From NCBI GenBank assembly GCA_934525595.1, contig CAKSZJ010000028.1, positions 1 through 33,602 on the forward strand: a stretch of DNA of 33,602 nucleotides. The letters run 5' to 3'. A program made the position numbers and the translations under genes. Positions 1-7,396 of the stretch are shown here, in pieces. Source of the DNA: an uncultured Chiayiivirga sp. (GTDB taxonomy: Bacteria > Pseudomonadota > Gammaproteobacteria > Xanthomonadales > Xanthomonadaceae). The notes under the pieces were generated by a model that worked only from the letters and a program-made list of their open reading frames with translations, searched no databases and was not told the origin of the DNA. Each line of letters opens with the position of its first letter. Positions within the stretch are counted from its first letter, which is position 1.

Positions 1-35
1 GCAGCTCGCCCCCCTGCAAGCCACCGAAACGGCGT

Positions 36-66
36 GACTTAAACCAAACAGCCTCCACGAAAGACG
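36..66 (-). repeat. Degenerate third copy of the 61-bp repeat core
   Basis: On the minus strand this stretch reads a variant of the core of the two perfect repeats at 77-137 and 212-272: GAGGCTGTTTGGTTTAAG here against GAGGCGGTTTGGTTAGAACG there. It would make a tandem array of one degenerate and two perfect copies at the left edge. The relation is short and inferred by eye. Confidence 0.4.
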
Positions 67-76
67 GGGCGGTTCA

Positions 77-137
77 GGCTCGCTGAAAGAGACGTTCTAA
101 CCAAACCGCCTCACACACAAAAAATCGGACACGCCCG
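77..137. repeat. 61-bp perfect direct repeat, copy 1
   Basis: All 61 bases recur at 212-272 in the same orientation, 135 bp apart. The flanks diverge at once on both sides. It lies in the integrated element left of tRNA-Thr. A perfect repeat of this length points to a recent duplication or to a site kept identical by element function, such as an origin or recombination site. Confidence 0.9.
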
Positions 138-190
138 TGGAGCCGGGCGACCCGGGAGTGGAAGGCCGCGATGAACCAGTTCGCGATACT

Positions 191-475
191 CTACGAAGAC
201 CGATTTACGCTGGCTCGCTGAAAGAGACGTTCTAACCAAACCGCCTCACACACAAAAAATCGGACACGCCCGCAGGCCACGAATGCAGCCTCATCTAACA
301 GCAGTTTCCGACCGATCTTCACGAAGGCGGGACCGAAACCGTTGTGCTCACGATTGAATGCGAGCCATCGAAGCGATGCTTCGGTAAATCCGGCCTGCTG
401 ATACTTCAGCGCGGCGGCTCTAATTGTCAGGAACGGCGGCTGTGCAGGTGCGCTTGCCGGTGTCGTGCTAGCCAT
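191..475 (-). CDS. Small helix-turn-helix/excisionase-like protein, altered C-terminus
   Basis: A 94-aa protein of an integrated element. Residues 14-66 have the look of the AlpA/MerR-like winged helix proteins that accompany tyrosine recombinases (LTIRAAALKYQQAGFTEASL, then GPAFVKIGRKLLLDEAAF), where the last part resembles the usual wing with K-I-G-R-K-L. Such proteins bind DNA and direct excision or transcription. A GAGGG Shine-Dalgarno lies nine bases before the ATG at 475. The last 27 residues come from repeat copy 2 (212-272) and are unlikely to be ancestral. It shares strand and direction with the integrase and its partner upstream. The function is inferred from fold style and neighbourhood only. 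Confidence 0.6.
   Translation of the reverse strand: MASTTPASAPAQPPFLTIRAAALKYQQAGFTEASLRWLAFNREHNGFGPAFVKIGRKLLLDEAAFVACGRVRFFVCEAVWLERLFQRASVNRSS
212..272. repeat. 61-bp perfect direct repeat, copy 2
   Basis: Identical to 77-137. This copy encodes the C-terminal third of the small excisionase-like protein (191-475, minus), from GRVRFFV to the residues before its stop. The repeat therefore seems to have supplied a new C-terminus to that gene. Confidence 0.9.
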
Positions 476-557
476 GTTGGACCCTCGTCGTTAGGTGACG
501 TGGGACATCGTGGGTCGTTGCGCCCCTAGCGCTGGCACGCTGCCGGCACGATTACAA

Positions 558-571
558 CCCTGCCGGCAGGG
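558..571. terminator. 14-bp palindrome after the 572-1066 gene
   Basis: CCCTGCCGGCAGGG is a perfect palindrome immediately after the stop codon of the minus-strand gene 572-1066. A partial copy (CTGCCGGCA) lies just beside it at about 540-548. It could form a short hairpin in RNA or be an operator for the small DNA-binding protein downstream. No U-run follows, so it is a weak terminator candidate. Confidence 0.3.
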
Positions 572-1066
572 CTATAACGTCGGGCGCCCTCCTTCGCGTA
601 CCTGCTTGGTCCATTTGGCCGACCATCGGCATATGGTCACGCTGCTCTCCAGGACCGGGCATCGCCGCATGACCTCCATGGCGAACTGCTCGACGGTGCG
701 CAGCCCCGGCTGTTTGCCCTCGTGCCGCTCGATCCACAAGGCCAGCGCATCACGTTTGGCTGCGGCCTTTGGGCTTTTGGCGGCTTTTGCCTTGCCGCCC
801 TCGAATGCAAATCGACGGAGGAATTCGGCTTCATCATGCGGCGCTTGCGCGTAGCCTAGGGCGCGATTCGCCGTAGACAACTCAGCCAATGCTATCCAGT
901 CATCACCGCGTGCCCAGGCGACTTTGGCGCGATCAATCCATCTGGAGACTACCGCGCTGTGTTTACTGGATATCCCGACATCTTCCAAAGCTGAGCGCAA
1001 ATTTTCCGCCTCATTGCCGATCAGTGAAAATTGCCAATCGTCCATTGTGCGCCTTCCATCGGTCAT
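572..1066 (-). CDS. Integrase-coupled hypothetical protein (164 aa)
   Basis: I do not recognise the family. The ATG at 1066 overlaps the integrase stop as ATGA, so the two are almost certainly translationally coupled; the open frame extends further upstream only as a shadow of the integrase. The protein begins MTDGRRTMDDWQFSL. It has a helical middle with ALAELSTANRALGYA, a Lys/Ala-rich linker (GGKAKAAKSPKAAAKRDAL) and a C-terminal part (EQFAMEVMRRCPVLESSVTICRWSAKW) that could be a helix-turn-helix. A role in control of integration or replication of the element is a guess from position. Confidence 0.7.
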   Translation of the reverse strand: MTDGRRTMDDWQFSLIGNEAENLRSALEDVGISSKHSAVVSRWIDRAKVAWARGDDWIALAELSTANRALGYAQAPHDEAEFLRRFAFEGGKAKAAKSPKAAAKRDALALWIERHEGKQPGLRTVEQFAMEVMRRCPVLESSVTICRWSAKWTKQVREGGRPTL

Positions 1067-2118
1067 CCCAGCATCCTCTCCGCCATGCGCTCCAGGACGC
1101 CGCGCGTGTGCCCTTCGGTCAGGTGCGTGTAGCGCTTCACCATCTGCAACGTCCGATGCCCCAGCACCTCGGCAATCTCCGCTAGCGTCGCGCCGTTCAT
1201 GGCCAGCCACGATGCCGCCGTGTGCCGCAAGTCGTGGAACCGAAAGCCCGCGACTCCCGCGCGTTCGCACGCCTCACGAAATGACTTCCCGATTTCCAGC
1301 GGCTTGCCCGTGTTGCCCGGAAAGACCAGCGCGCAATCAATGCGCCGCACCTTCGCCCGTGTGCGCAGCAGTTCCAACGCGCTCCCGACCAGCGGCACGC
1401 TACGAGTGTCGCCGTTCTTGGTGTCGGTGAAGGTCAGCAGCCCGCGCCGCAGGTCAACATCTGGCCAGCGCAGCCCCAGCAACTCGCCACGCCGTGCACC
1501 AGTGGAAAGCGCCAGCACCACGACGCAATGCAGCGCTTCGGAGTGCGCCTTGCACGCGCTCAGCAGCGCGTCGCGTTCCTCGTCGCTCAGGAAACGGGTT
1601 CGTCCGCGCGGCTCCGCCAGCTTCGACAGCTTGGCCAGCGGGTTTTCAGGCATCCATTCGTAATCCCGCGCGGCCACGCTCAGCAGTGACGAAAGCGGCA
1701 TCACCTCCCGATTCACGAAACCGGCGGAAACCGGCTTGCCCAAGCGGGTGATGCGCCCGAGCATCTTGGCGCGTTCCTCTTGAACTTTTGCCACCGTGAT
1801 ATCGGCCAACACCAAGTGCCCCAATCGCTCGCGCCAGCGCTCCAACACGCGCGCGCGCTCCGCTTTGCCACGGATGTTCGCGTGAGGCAGCGTCTCGGCC
1901 AGGTAGCGGTCTATCAGTTCGGCCAGCGTGTGCCGCTTGGCCTCGGCTGTCGTGAAGTAGCGCCCTTCGCGGATAGCCGATTCAGTGTCCGCAGCCCAGC
2001 GCTTGGCATCGACCAGACGCGCGAAGGTTGCCGACGTTGCCGGGTGCCCACGCAGGCGCAGCTTCACGCGATATTGCGGGCTACCGTCTTTCCCTTTCCG
2101 CCGTTCAATCGTTGCCAT
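1063..2118 (-). CDS. Tyrosine recombinase (phage-type integrase)
   Basis: A 351-aa site-specific recombinase that cuts and rejoins DNA through a 3'-phosphotyrosine. The N-terminal arm-binding part (MATIERRKGKDGSPQYRVKLR) is the usual opening. The SAM-like core-binding region spans about 64-160. The catalytic set is complete: R209 (TGARRGE), K234 in the beta-hairpin (TDTKNGD), H295-R298 (FHDLRHT), H321 (LGHRT) and nucleophile Y330 (KRYTHL). I take ATG at 2118; a longer frame from 2193 has no integrase-like residues. The gene ends about 100 bp from the 3' end of tRNA-Thr and reads away from it, the usual geometry of an integrase beside its attachment site. ATGA overlap couples it to the next gene. 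Confidence 0.95.
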   Translation of the reverse strand: MATIERRKGKDGSPQYRVKLRLRGHPATSATFARLVDAKRWAADTESAIREGRYFTTAEAKRHTLAELIDRYLAETLPHANIRGKAERARVLERWRERLGHLVLADITVAKVQEERAKMLGRITRLGKPVSAGFVNREVMPLSSLLSVAARDYEWMPENPLAKLSKLAEPRGRTRFLSDEERDALLSACKAHSEALHCVVVLALSTGARRGELLGLRWPDVDLRRGLLTFTDTKNGDTRSVPLVGSALELLRTRAKVRRIDCALVFPGNTGKPLEIGKSFREACERAGVAGFRFHDLRHTAASWLAMNGATLAEIAEVLGHRTLQMVKRYTHLTEGHTRGVLERMAERMLG

Positions 2119-2218
2119 GTGTCGCCCCTTGCGGCCATCTCTTGCGACTGACTGTCCCAAAAGTGTCCCATCGGTGCAACCACTAAGCGGCACGCCACTG
2201 GCAAGCTGTTGTTTTTAT

Positions 2219-2245
2219 TGGTGCCGCTTGTCCGACTCGAACGGA
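2219..2245. other. Probable attachment site (tRNA-Thr 3' end)
   Basis: Integrases of this type recombine into the 3' end of tRNA genes and restore the gene with element sequence. Here the integrase lies about 100 bp away on the 3' side. The matching copy at the far end of the element is outside the window, so the exact crossover cannot be set. Confidence 0.5.
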
Positions 2246-2294
2246 CGACCTACCGCTTACAAGGCGGTTGCTCTACCAGCTGAGCTAAAGCGGC
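2219..2294 (-). tRNA. tRNA-Thr (anticodon TGT)
   Basis: The minus strand folds as a complete tRNA. The acceptor stem GCCGCTT pairs with AAGCGGC, followed by discriminator A and an encoded CCA (plus 2219-2221). The D arm has AGCTCAGCTGGTAGAGC, the anticodon stem-loop CCGCCTTGTAAGCGG gives anticodon TGT, and the T arm has GTTCGAGTC. It reads ACN threonine codons. Its 3' end faces the element with the integrase at 1063-2118, so it is the likely attachment site of that element. Confidence 0.96.
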
Positions 2295-2394
2295 ATGGGC
2301 ACACGGAAATGCTGCGGCGCGGCCGGGGCGCGGCGGCAGCGGGGCGGCGATTCTACCCCAACCGGGCTCTCGGCGTGGCGCCCCGGCAGGCGCC

Positions 2395-3069
2395 TCACCG
2401 ACACGCCACGGGCACGGCCGCAACGCCGGAATAGCCGGTCACGCGCGACTGCCAGTCGAATTCCACATCGACCATGAGGTCGATCCAGTAGTTCGGGATC
2501 TCGTCGGTGCGCGTCTGCAGCTGCGCGTCGAAGCCCAGTGCGCGCACCTGTTCGTGGCGCTGGCGCGCGTTGGCCATTTCCCGGAACAGGCCCAGGGAAA
2601 TGGTGTTCTCGCGCTCGCCCGCGGTCACGACGTAATAGTCGCGCAGGCCCTTGGCCGAAAGGTCGCGCGCGGTCGCCAGCGCGGCGTCGCGCGAGCCCTG
2701 TGCCGGCAGGTAGACCCAGTAGCCGCGGCTGGCCAGTGCGCGGGTTTCGCGGAACTGCAGGCGCTCGGCCGACGGCGTAAAGGCGTTCATCGCACGGCGC
2801 AGATCGGCCTGGGTCAGGAACGGGCCGATCTCCAGGCACGCCAGGCGATCGAGGCCGGGCGTGGGTTCGGGCGGGCCATCGGGTTCGGCCATGACGGCGC
2901 CATCCGCAACGGCCTGCTCCTCTTCCTCGCTCAGCAACACCAGCGTCGGCGCGGAGGACGGGAGCGCCGGCGCATCGAGCGCAGCCTGCGGCATCGGGCG
3001 CAGCCACAGCCACGCCGCAACGACGAGGTTCATCACGAGCAGGATGGCGATCAGCGAACGCGTCAGCAT
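2395..3069 (-). CDS. SPOR-domain membrane protein
   Basis: A 224-aa protein with an N-terminal membrane anchor (LTRSLIAILLVMNLVVAAWLWL), a linker of about 50 residues rich in Ala/Pro and Glu, and a C-terminal SPOR-like region from about residue 77 (CLEIGPFLTQADLRRA, then YWVYLPAQGSRDAA, then ISLGLFREMANARQRHEQV). SPOR domains bind denuded peptidoglycan at the septum. The end, after YWIDL, is extended and ends PVACR. ATG at 3069 has GGAA upstream; a GTG at 3075 is the alternative. It lies 30 bp after coaX and is probably in the birA-coaX operon, the usual order in xanthomonads. Confidence 0.88.
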   Translation of the reverse strand: MLTRSLIAILLVMNLVVAAWLWLRPMPQAALDAPALPSSAPTLVLLSEEEEQAVADGAVMAEPDGPPEPTPGLDRLACLEIGPFLTQADLRRAMNAFTPSAERLQFRETRALASRGYWVYLPAQGSRDAALATARDLSAKGLRDYYVVTAGERENTISLGLFREMANARQRHEQVRALGFDAQLQTRTDEIPNYWIDLMVDVEFDWQSRVTGYSGVAAVPVACR

Positions 3070-3099
3070 CGGCACCGGTTCCGGGAGGTCAGGCGCATT

Positions 3100-3849
3100 C
3101 TAGTCGCCCCGCACCGAAGCGGCCTGCGCCCGCAGCGCGAGCCCCTCAAGCACGAGGTCGGGCAGGAAGTGGTGTTCGCCCAGCAGCGGGCGCAGCGGCT
3201 GTGCCCCACCGCCGCAGATGACCAGCGCCACGCCCCGCCCCGCACTCACCGCGAGCTGCGCCAGGCTGCGCTCGATCAGTGCGACCGACGCAAGCAGGCA
3301 GCCGCTTTCGATACCGCCGGCGGTGTCCGTGGCGAAGGAAACGACTTCGCCGCGCGCACGCGGCAGCGCAGGCGCGCGCGCGTAAAGCGCCTCGCGCATG
3401 CCTTCCGGGCTCGGTGCGATCAGGCCTCCCAGATGCCGGCCATCGGCGAGCAGCGCGTCGATGGTCAGCGCAGAGCCCACGCTGGCGACAATGCACGGCC
3501 CGAGGTCACGCGCGCTGGCTGCCAGCAGGGCGAGCCAGCGGTCCACGCCCAGCTCGCCGATGCGCTCATAGCCGGCCGTCAGTCCCAGCACCTGCGTCGT
3601 CGCGCCGACCCGCGTCGGCGGCGGACCGAGGGCCTCAAGCCGCGCCGTCACAGCAGCGGTCACGTCTTCGCGCGCGACCGAGGCCAGCCAGGTTTCTCCG
3701 ATCGTCGCGGCTTCGCTCGCAAGCCAGCGCTGCAGCCCGTCGAGAAACCCGTCCTGCGCGTGCGAACCGGCCCAGGTGGCAACCAGCTGCCGCCCTTCGG
3801 CCAAGGCACACTTGAGCCGCGTATTCCCGAGGTCTGCAAGCAGCCTCAT
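3100..3849 (-). CDS. coaX: Type III pantothenate kinase
   Basis: A 249-aa enzyme for the first step of coenzyme A synthesis: ATP-dependent phosphorylation of pantothenate, in the cytoplasm. Family motifs are visible: the phosphate-binding start (LLADLGNTRLKCAL, residues 3-16), the pantothenate/dimer motif (GVDRWLALLAA, about 150 residues before the C-terminus) and the second phosphate loop (ASVGSALTIDALL). The size is normal for CoaX. Its ATG overlaps the birA stop as ATGA, so the two are translationally coupled. CoaX and BirA side by side is common in this lineage. Confidence 0.95.
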   Translation of the reverse strand: MRLLADLGNTRLKCALAEGRQLVATWAGSHAQDGFLDGLQRWLASEAATIGETWLASVAREDVTAAVTARLEALGPPPTRVGATTQVLGLTAGYERIGELGVDRWLALLAASARDLGPCIVASVGSALTIDALLADGRHLGGLIAPSPEGMREALYARAPALPRARGEVVSFATDTAGGIESGCLLASVALIERSLAQLAVSAGRGVALVICGGGAQPLRPLLGEHHFLPDLVLEGLALRAQAASVRGD

Positions 3850-4622
3850 GCCGGACGCACCGATACGTCCGCGCTGGCGAAGGCACGGCGTTGTCCCGCG
3901 ACATCGAGCAGGAAGCAGCCGTGCGCGTCGATGCCTCGCGCGATGCCTTCCAGCGGTGCGCCGCCGGATTCCACGCGCACCCGTCGGCCGGCAAGCGCAT
4001 CCAGCTGCGGCCAGGCGGCGAGCTGCGCCTCGATGCGCCCGGCGCGCACGTCGTCGAACATGGCATCCCAGGCCAGGATCAGCGCGGCGACCAGCGCCTC
4101 GCGCCCGACGCGGCAGCCGGCATCCGTCAGGTCCACGCAGGGGCGGCCGATGGCTGTCCGCGCACTGTCGTCCAGCCGCAGGTTGAGGCCGATCCCGGCA
4201 ATCACGCCCTCGGCGCAGCTCTCCACCAGGATTCCGCCAAGCTTGGCATCATCGAGCACCAGATCGTTGGGCCACTTGAGGCGAACGCGCCCGGCACCGG
4301 CACGATGCAGCGCAGCGGCGGCCGCCACGCCCAGCGCCAGAGTCAGGCTGGAAGGCCAGCGCAACGCCGTGCCGCTGCGCGCGAACATCGACAGCGCCAG
4401 CGACGCGCCCGGCGGCGAATGCCACACCCGCCCGCGCCGCCCGCGCCCGTCGCGCTGCCGATCGCTTACCACGACGCTGCGATCGGGACAATCCGCTGCG
4501 GCCTCAAGGAGCGCGGTCTGCGTCGAGTCCAACGCGCCGCACACCTGCAGCCGCTCGCGCCAGCCCGCAGGCAGCGCCGCGATGATGCGTTCGGCATCCA
4601 GCAGGGGAATGGTTCGATCCAC
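3846..4622 (-). CDS. birA: Biotin--[acetyl-CoA-carboxylase] ligase, no HTH domain
   Basis: It activates biotin to biotinyl-AMP and attaches it to the carboxyl carrier protein of acetyl-CoA carboxylase. The ligase core is clear: STQTALLEAA, the adenylate loop DGRGRRGRVWHSPPG, LKWPNDLVLDDAKLGGILVE, and GIGLNLR. A C-terminal SH3-like part follows (GRRVRVESGGAPLEGIARGID). Residues before the linker VDRTIPLLDAERIIAALP are not the winged helix seen in bifunctional BirA, so this copy seems to lack the repressor domain. I set a GTG start at 4622; the open frame reaches an ATG at 4706, but that stretch is low-quality protein overlapping a divergent promoter. Confidence 0.88.
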   Translation of the reverse strand: MDRTIPLLDAERIIAALPAGWRERLQVCGALDSTQTALLEAAADCPDRSVVVSDRQRDGRGRRGRVWHSPPGASLALSMFARSGTALRWPSSLTLALGVAAAAALHRAGAGRVRLKWPNDLVLDDAKLGGILVESCAEGVIAGIGLNLRLDDSARTAIGRPCVDLTDAGCRVGREALVAALILAWDAMFDDVRAGRIEAQLAAWPQLDALAGRRVRVESGGAPLEGIARGIDAHGCFLLDVAGQRRAFASADVSVRPA

Positions 4623-4690
4623 GCGTATACCCGTCCGAAACCGCGCATGGTAATTGCGGAGCAAGGTCGCGGGAACGGCGCGCGGAAACG

Positions 4691-4696
4691 CGCTAC
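4691..4696 (+). promoter_or_regulatory. Candidate -10 box for the 4777 gene
   Basis: TACACT within CGCTACACTCGAG lies about 80 bp before the ATG at 4777 and fits the -10 style of this group. No confident -35 was seen. It sits between two divergent genes. Confidence 0.3.
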
Positions 4697-4776
4697 ACTC
4701 GAGCATCCGGCCGGATTCCGCCTACCCGGCACGGCCGGATGCCGCCGAACCTACGCAACCCCATCGGGCCATCGCC

Positions 4777-5061
4777 ATGATCCTCCGCCTGCTGTTGATC
4801 AGCTTCATTCTGGGCCTGGCGTTCGACGCGCACGCCGCGATCGACACCATCCGCAGTGCCAACGGCGAATCCGGCGGACCGTGCCCGTCCGCGGTCGCCG
4901 CCGGGCCGTCCGCGCTTCCCGACGCCCAGACCGGCGCCGCCGTGCCATCCGCCGCGCCGCCGCAGGACGCGGCTCCGGCGCAGCGTCCCGCCGGCCCCAA
5001 CGTGTCGCTGCCGCGTCCGGGGCTGCGCTGGCACTCGTTCCTGCCGGGCATGATGAAGTAA
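4777..5061 (+). CDS. Small exported Pro/Ala-rich protein
   Basis: A 94-aa protein with a clean Sec signal peptide (MILRLLLISFILGLAFDAHA, cut probably after AHA), then a low-complexity middle rich in Ala and Pro. It has a short conserved-looking tail, LPRPGLRWHSFLPGMMK. I recall similar short proteins with an RW...LPGM ending beside birA in xanthomonads, but no function is known. ATG at 4777 is preferred over the upstream frame because the signal peptide starts exactly there. Confidence 0.7.
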   Translation: MILRLLLISFILGLAFDAHAAIDTIRSANGESGGPCPSAVAAGPSALPDAQTGAAVPSAAPPQDAAPAQRPAGPNVSLPRPGLRWHSFLPGMMK

Positions 5062-5233
5062 GCCGAGCCTTGCTGCGCAGGACTGAACGGCGCACAACCC
5101 GCGCGGCTCGCACCGCGAACCCCAACCCCTGCGTGCAATCGAAGTCCGTGCCGGCGCGAGTGAGCCGGATGCGGAACTCGACATCACTCCGCCGCATCCG
5201 GCCACTCATCCCGGCGCTTCCCGGGGTTCTTCG

Positions 5234-5995
5234 ATGAAATGGCTGACCCGCTGGCTGGGCGGCCCGCCTTCGGCTCCGCCCGATCCCGCGCTCTGGCAGG
5301 CCCAGCTGGCCCGATTCGGCGGAGCCGAGGCGTCTTCTTCGCCCCGGATGCTGCGGTGGCACGATCTGACGGCACGCTTCCTGGCCGACAAGGCGATCAC
5401 GCCCGCGGCCGACTGCGAGCTCTCCGAGCCCGACCGCCTGCTGATCGCCATGCTGTGCTGCGAACCGGTACTCGACCTCGGCTATCGCTGGCTGCGCGGC
5501 TGGCATCAGGTCATCGTCTATCCGGGCGGTTTCGGCGTTCGGCGCCAGCATCTGGATGAAGACAGCGGCGTGCTGCACGAATGGGACGACGCGCTGGCCG
5601 GCGAATGCTGGGAGCAGGGACCGGTGATCCTGTCGCTGGAAGACGCCATCCAGGCCGTCGATGCGCCCGAACAGGGGTATCAGGTCGTGGCGCACGAGAT
5701 CGCCCACAAGCTCGACCTGCTCGACGGCAGCCTGGACGGCGTGCCGCCGCTCGACGATGCCGCCTGGCGCCGGCACTGGATCGCCGACTTCCAGCGCGCC
5801 TTCGAGGCGCTGCAGCGCGACGTGGACGCCGGGCGTGAAACCGCCATCGATCCCTACGCCTGTGAAGCACCCGACGAATTCTTCGCGGTGGCCTCCGAGT
5901 ACCACTTCACCGACCCGGCGTTTCTGGCCCGGGTAATGCCCGAGGTGGCGGCCCACCTGCAGCGCTTCTACCACCCGCGAAGCACGGGTGCCTGA
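5234..5995 (+). CDS. mtfA: Zinc-dependent peptidase of the MtfA family (M90)
   Basis: A 253-aa cytoplasmic metallopeptidase. The zinc site HEIAHKLD is at residues 154-161 (H154, E155, H158). The downstream Glu ligand lies in CEAPDEFFAVASEYHF. The upstream part (LSEPDRLLIAMLCCEPVLDLGYRWLRGWHQVIVYPGGF) is typical. In enterobacteria MtfA binds the repressor Mlc and so affects glucose PTS expression; in xanthomonads, which may lack Mlc, the target is unclear. Length is normal. It converges with the PhoQ gene. Confidence 0.93.
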   Translation: MKWLTRWLGGPPSAPPDPALWQAQLARFGGAEASSSPRMLRWHDLTARFLADKAITPAADCELSEPDRLLIAMLCCEPVLDLGYRWLRGWHQVIVYPGGFGVRRQHLDEDSGVLHEWDDALAGECWEQGPVILSLEDAIQAVDAPEQGYQVVAHEIAHKLDLLDGSLDGVPPLDDAAWRRHWIADFQRAFEALQRDVDAGRETAIDPYACEAPDEFFAVASEYHFTDPAFLARVMPEVAAHLQRFYHPRSTGA

Positions 5996-6010
5996 GCGCC
6001 TCCGCGGAAC

Positions 6011-7384
6011 TCAGACCACAGGCACGAAGCGCACCACGAAGCAGGCACCGCCCAGTTCGTTGGAACGCTCGACCTCAAGCTCGCCGCGATAGGCACGCAC
6101 CAGGTCCTGCACAATCGCAAGACCGATGCCGTGCCCGTGCACCCGCTCGTCGCCACGCACGCCGCGCTGCAGCAGCCGCTCGACGTCCTCGGGCGCGATG
6201 CCCGGGCCGTCATCCTCCACCGTGATCAGGATCGCGGCGCGCCGCTGCGGCGCGATCGTCATCGCACGCACGGACAGCAGGACGCGATGCCGCGCCCACT
6301 TGAAGGCATTCTCCAGAAGGTTTCCGAGCAGCTCCATCAGGTCGCCGCGCTCGCCATAGAAGCAGGCGTGCTCATCGACTTCGAACTCGCACAGGATGTT
6401 CTTGGCGGCGTAGACCTTCTCCAGGCTCTGCACGATCTCTTCGGCACAGGGCCGGATCGGCAGCGGTGCGGCGAAGGTCTGATGGCCGGACGCGGCGGCG
6501 CGGGACAGTTGGTAGGCCACGATCTGGTTCATGCGCGCGACCTGCTCTTCCACCGCGGTCCGGATGTCCTCCTGCGAGTGCCCCGAATCCAGCTCGCTGC
6601 GCACCACCGCCAGCGGCGTCTTCAAACTGTGCGCCAGGTCGCCCAGGATGTTGCGGTTGCGGGCGATCTGCTCGCGGCCCACGTCGATCAGCGCGTTGAG
6701 GCTGTCGGTAAGGAGGCTCACCTCCTGCGGATAGGTGCCGCTGAGCCGCTCGGCCTCACCCGCCGCCACCCGTTCCATCTCGCCCACCACGCGGCGCAGC
6801 GGCGCAAGGCTCCAGCGCAGCACCAGCGTCTGCATCGCGAGCATCAGCGCACCCGCCGCGCCGAGGTAGACCCACAAGGCACGCCGAAACGCCGACACCT
6901 GCCTATCCATCGAGGCCGTGGTCTCGGCCACGTGGACGGTGACGTTGACCGCCTTGATGTCGCTGACCTCCCAGGCCATGCCCATGCTCTGGCGGTAGAG
7001 CGTGCCGGCCGAAGTCACGATCGGGCCTTCGTAACGCTCCTCGCCCGGCTTGAGCGCCTCGTCGAACGGCAGTTCGCGCCCCAGGGCGGACTCGGACTCC
7101 CAGCGGAAGTCGTCAGCCAGGATCGCCGCGTACAGCCCGCTGCCCAGGCTGGACAGGCGCGCATCGGGCGGATTCTCGGGCGGAATGATGTCGCCGTTGC
7201 GCAACAGTTCGGTGCCGCGCATGTAGGCCCAGGCGTAGTTCTGCAGACGCTGGCGCATGGTGTTGCCGGCCACCTCCACGAAGGCCTGATCCAGCGCATA
7301 GCCGGTCAAGCCGAGGAAGGCGACCAGTCCGAGGCTGGCGGCCAGCAGCTGGCGCGCCTGGAGGGAGAGGGTCCGGCCGGCCAT
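6011..7384 (-). CDS. phoQ: PhoQ-type sensor histidine kinase
   Basis: A 457-aa membrane kinase. TM1 is at about 13-33. A periplasmic sensor region of about 130 residues follows, then TM2 at about 171-190 (VYLGAAGALMLAMQTLVLRW) and a HAMP linker. The dimerisation helix carries H252 (LGDLAHSLKTPLA). The ATPase domain shows the N box (GNLLENAFKWA), VEDDGPGIAPEDV and GHGIGLAIVQ. It autophosphorylates and passes phosphate to the regulator encoded 12 bp upstream in the same operon. PhoQ homologues respond to low Mg2+, antimicrobial peptides or acid. I saw no clear acidic patch of the enterobacterial type, so the signal is uncertain. Confidence 0.92.
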   Translation of the reverse strand: MAGRTLSLQARQLLAASLGLVAFLGLTGYALDQAFVEVAGNTMRQRLQNYAWAYMRGTELLRNGDIIPPENPPDARLSSLGSGLYAAILADDFRWESESALGRELPFDEALKPGEERYEGPIVTSAGTLYRQSMGMAWEVSDIKAVNVTVHVAETTASMDRQVSAFRRALWVYLGAAGALMLAMQTLVLRWSLAPLRRVVGEMERVAAGEAERLSGTYPQEVSLLTDSLNALIDVGREQIARNRNILGDLAHSLKTPLAVVRSELDSGHSQEDIRTAVEEQVARMNQIVAYQLSRAAASGHQTFAAPLPIRPCAEEIVQSLEKVYAAKNILCEFEVDEHACFYGERGDLMELLGNLLENAFKWARHRVLLSVRAMTIAPQRRAAILITVEDDGPGIAPEDVERLLQRGVRGDERVHGHGIGLAIVQDLVRAYRGELEVERSNELGGACFVVRFVPVV

Positions 7385-7396
7385 GGCCGCCGCTGC

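Noticed and set aside
77..272. The 61-bp repeat contains TTGTGTGTGAGGCG, also found in the DUF1566 tails at 25644 and 30743 in the phase reading LCVRR, considered as evidence of a DGR tail in the left element
   Set aside because: Only 14 bases agree, and the sequences on both sides are different; coincidence cannot be excluded.
2168..2181. 12-base match (CATCGGTGCAAC) between the tRNA-Thr side and the dusA 5' end, considered as a common att core
   Set aside because: Matches of 12 bases are expected by chance many times in a window of this size, and the flanks do not agree.
2554..4653. Long plus-strand open frame of 699 codons, opposite the SPOR, coaX and birA genes
   Set aside because: It is an antisense shadow typical of high-GC DNA; it is rich in Arg/Gln/His/Ala with no domain, while the opposite strand encodes recognisable enzymes.
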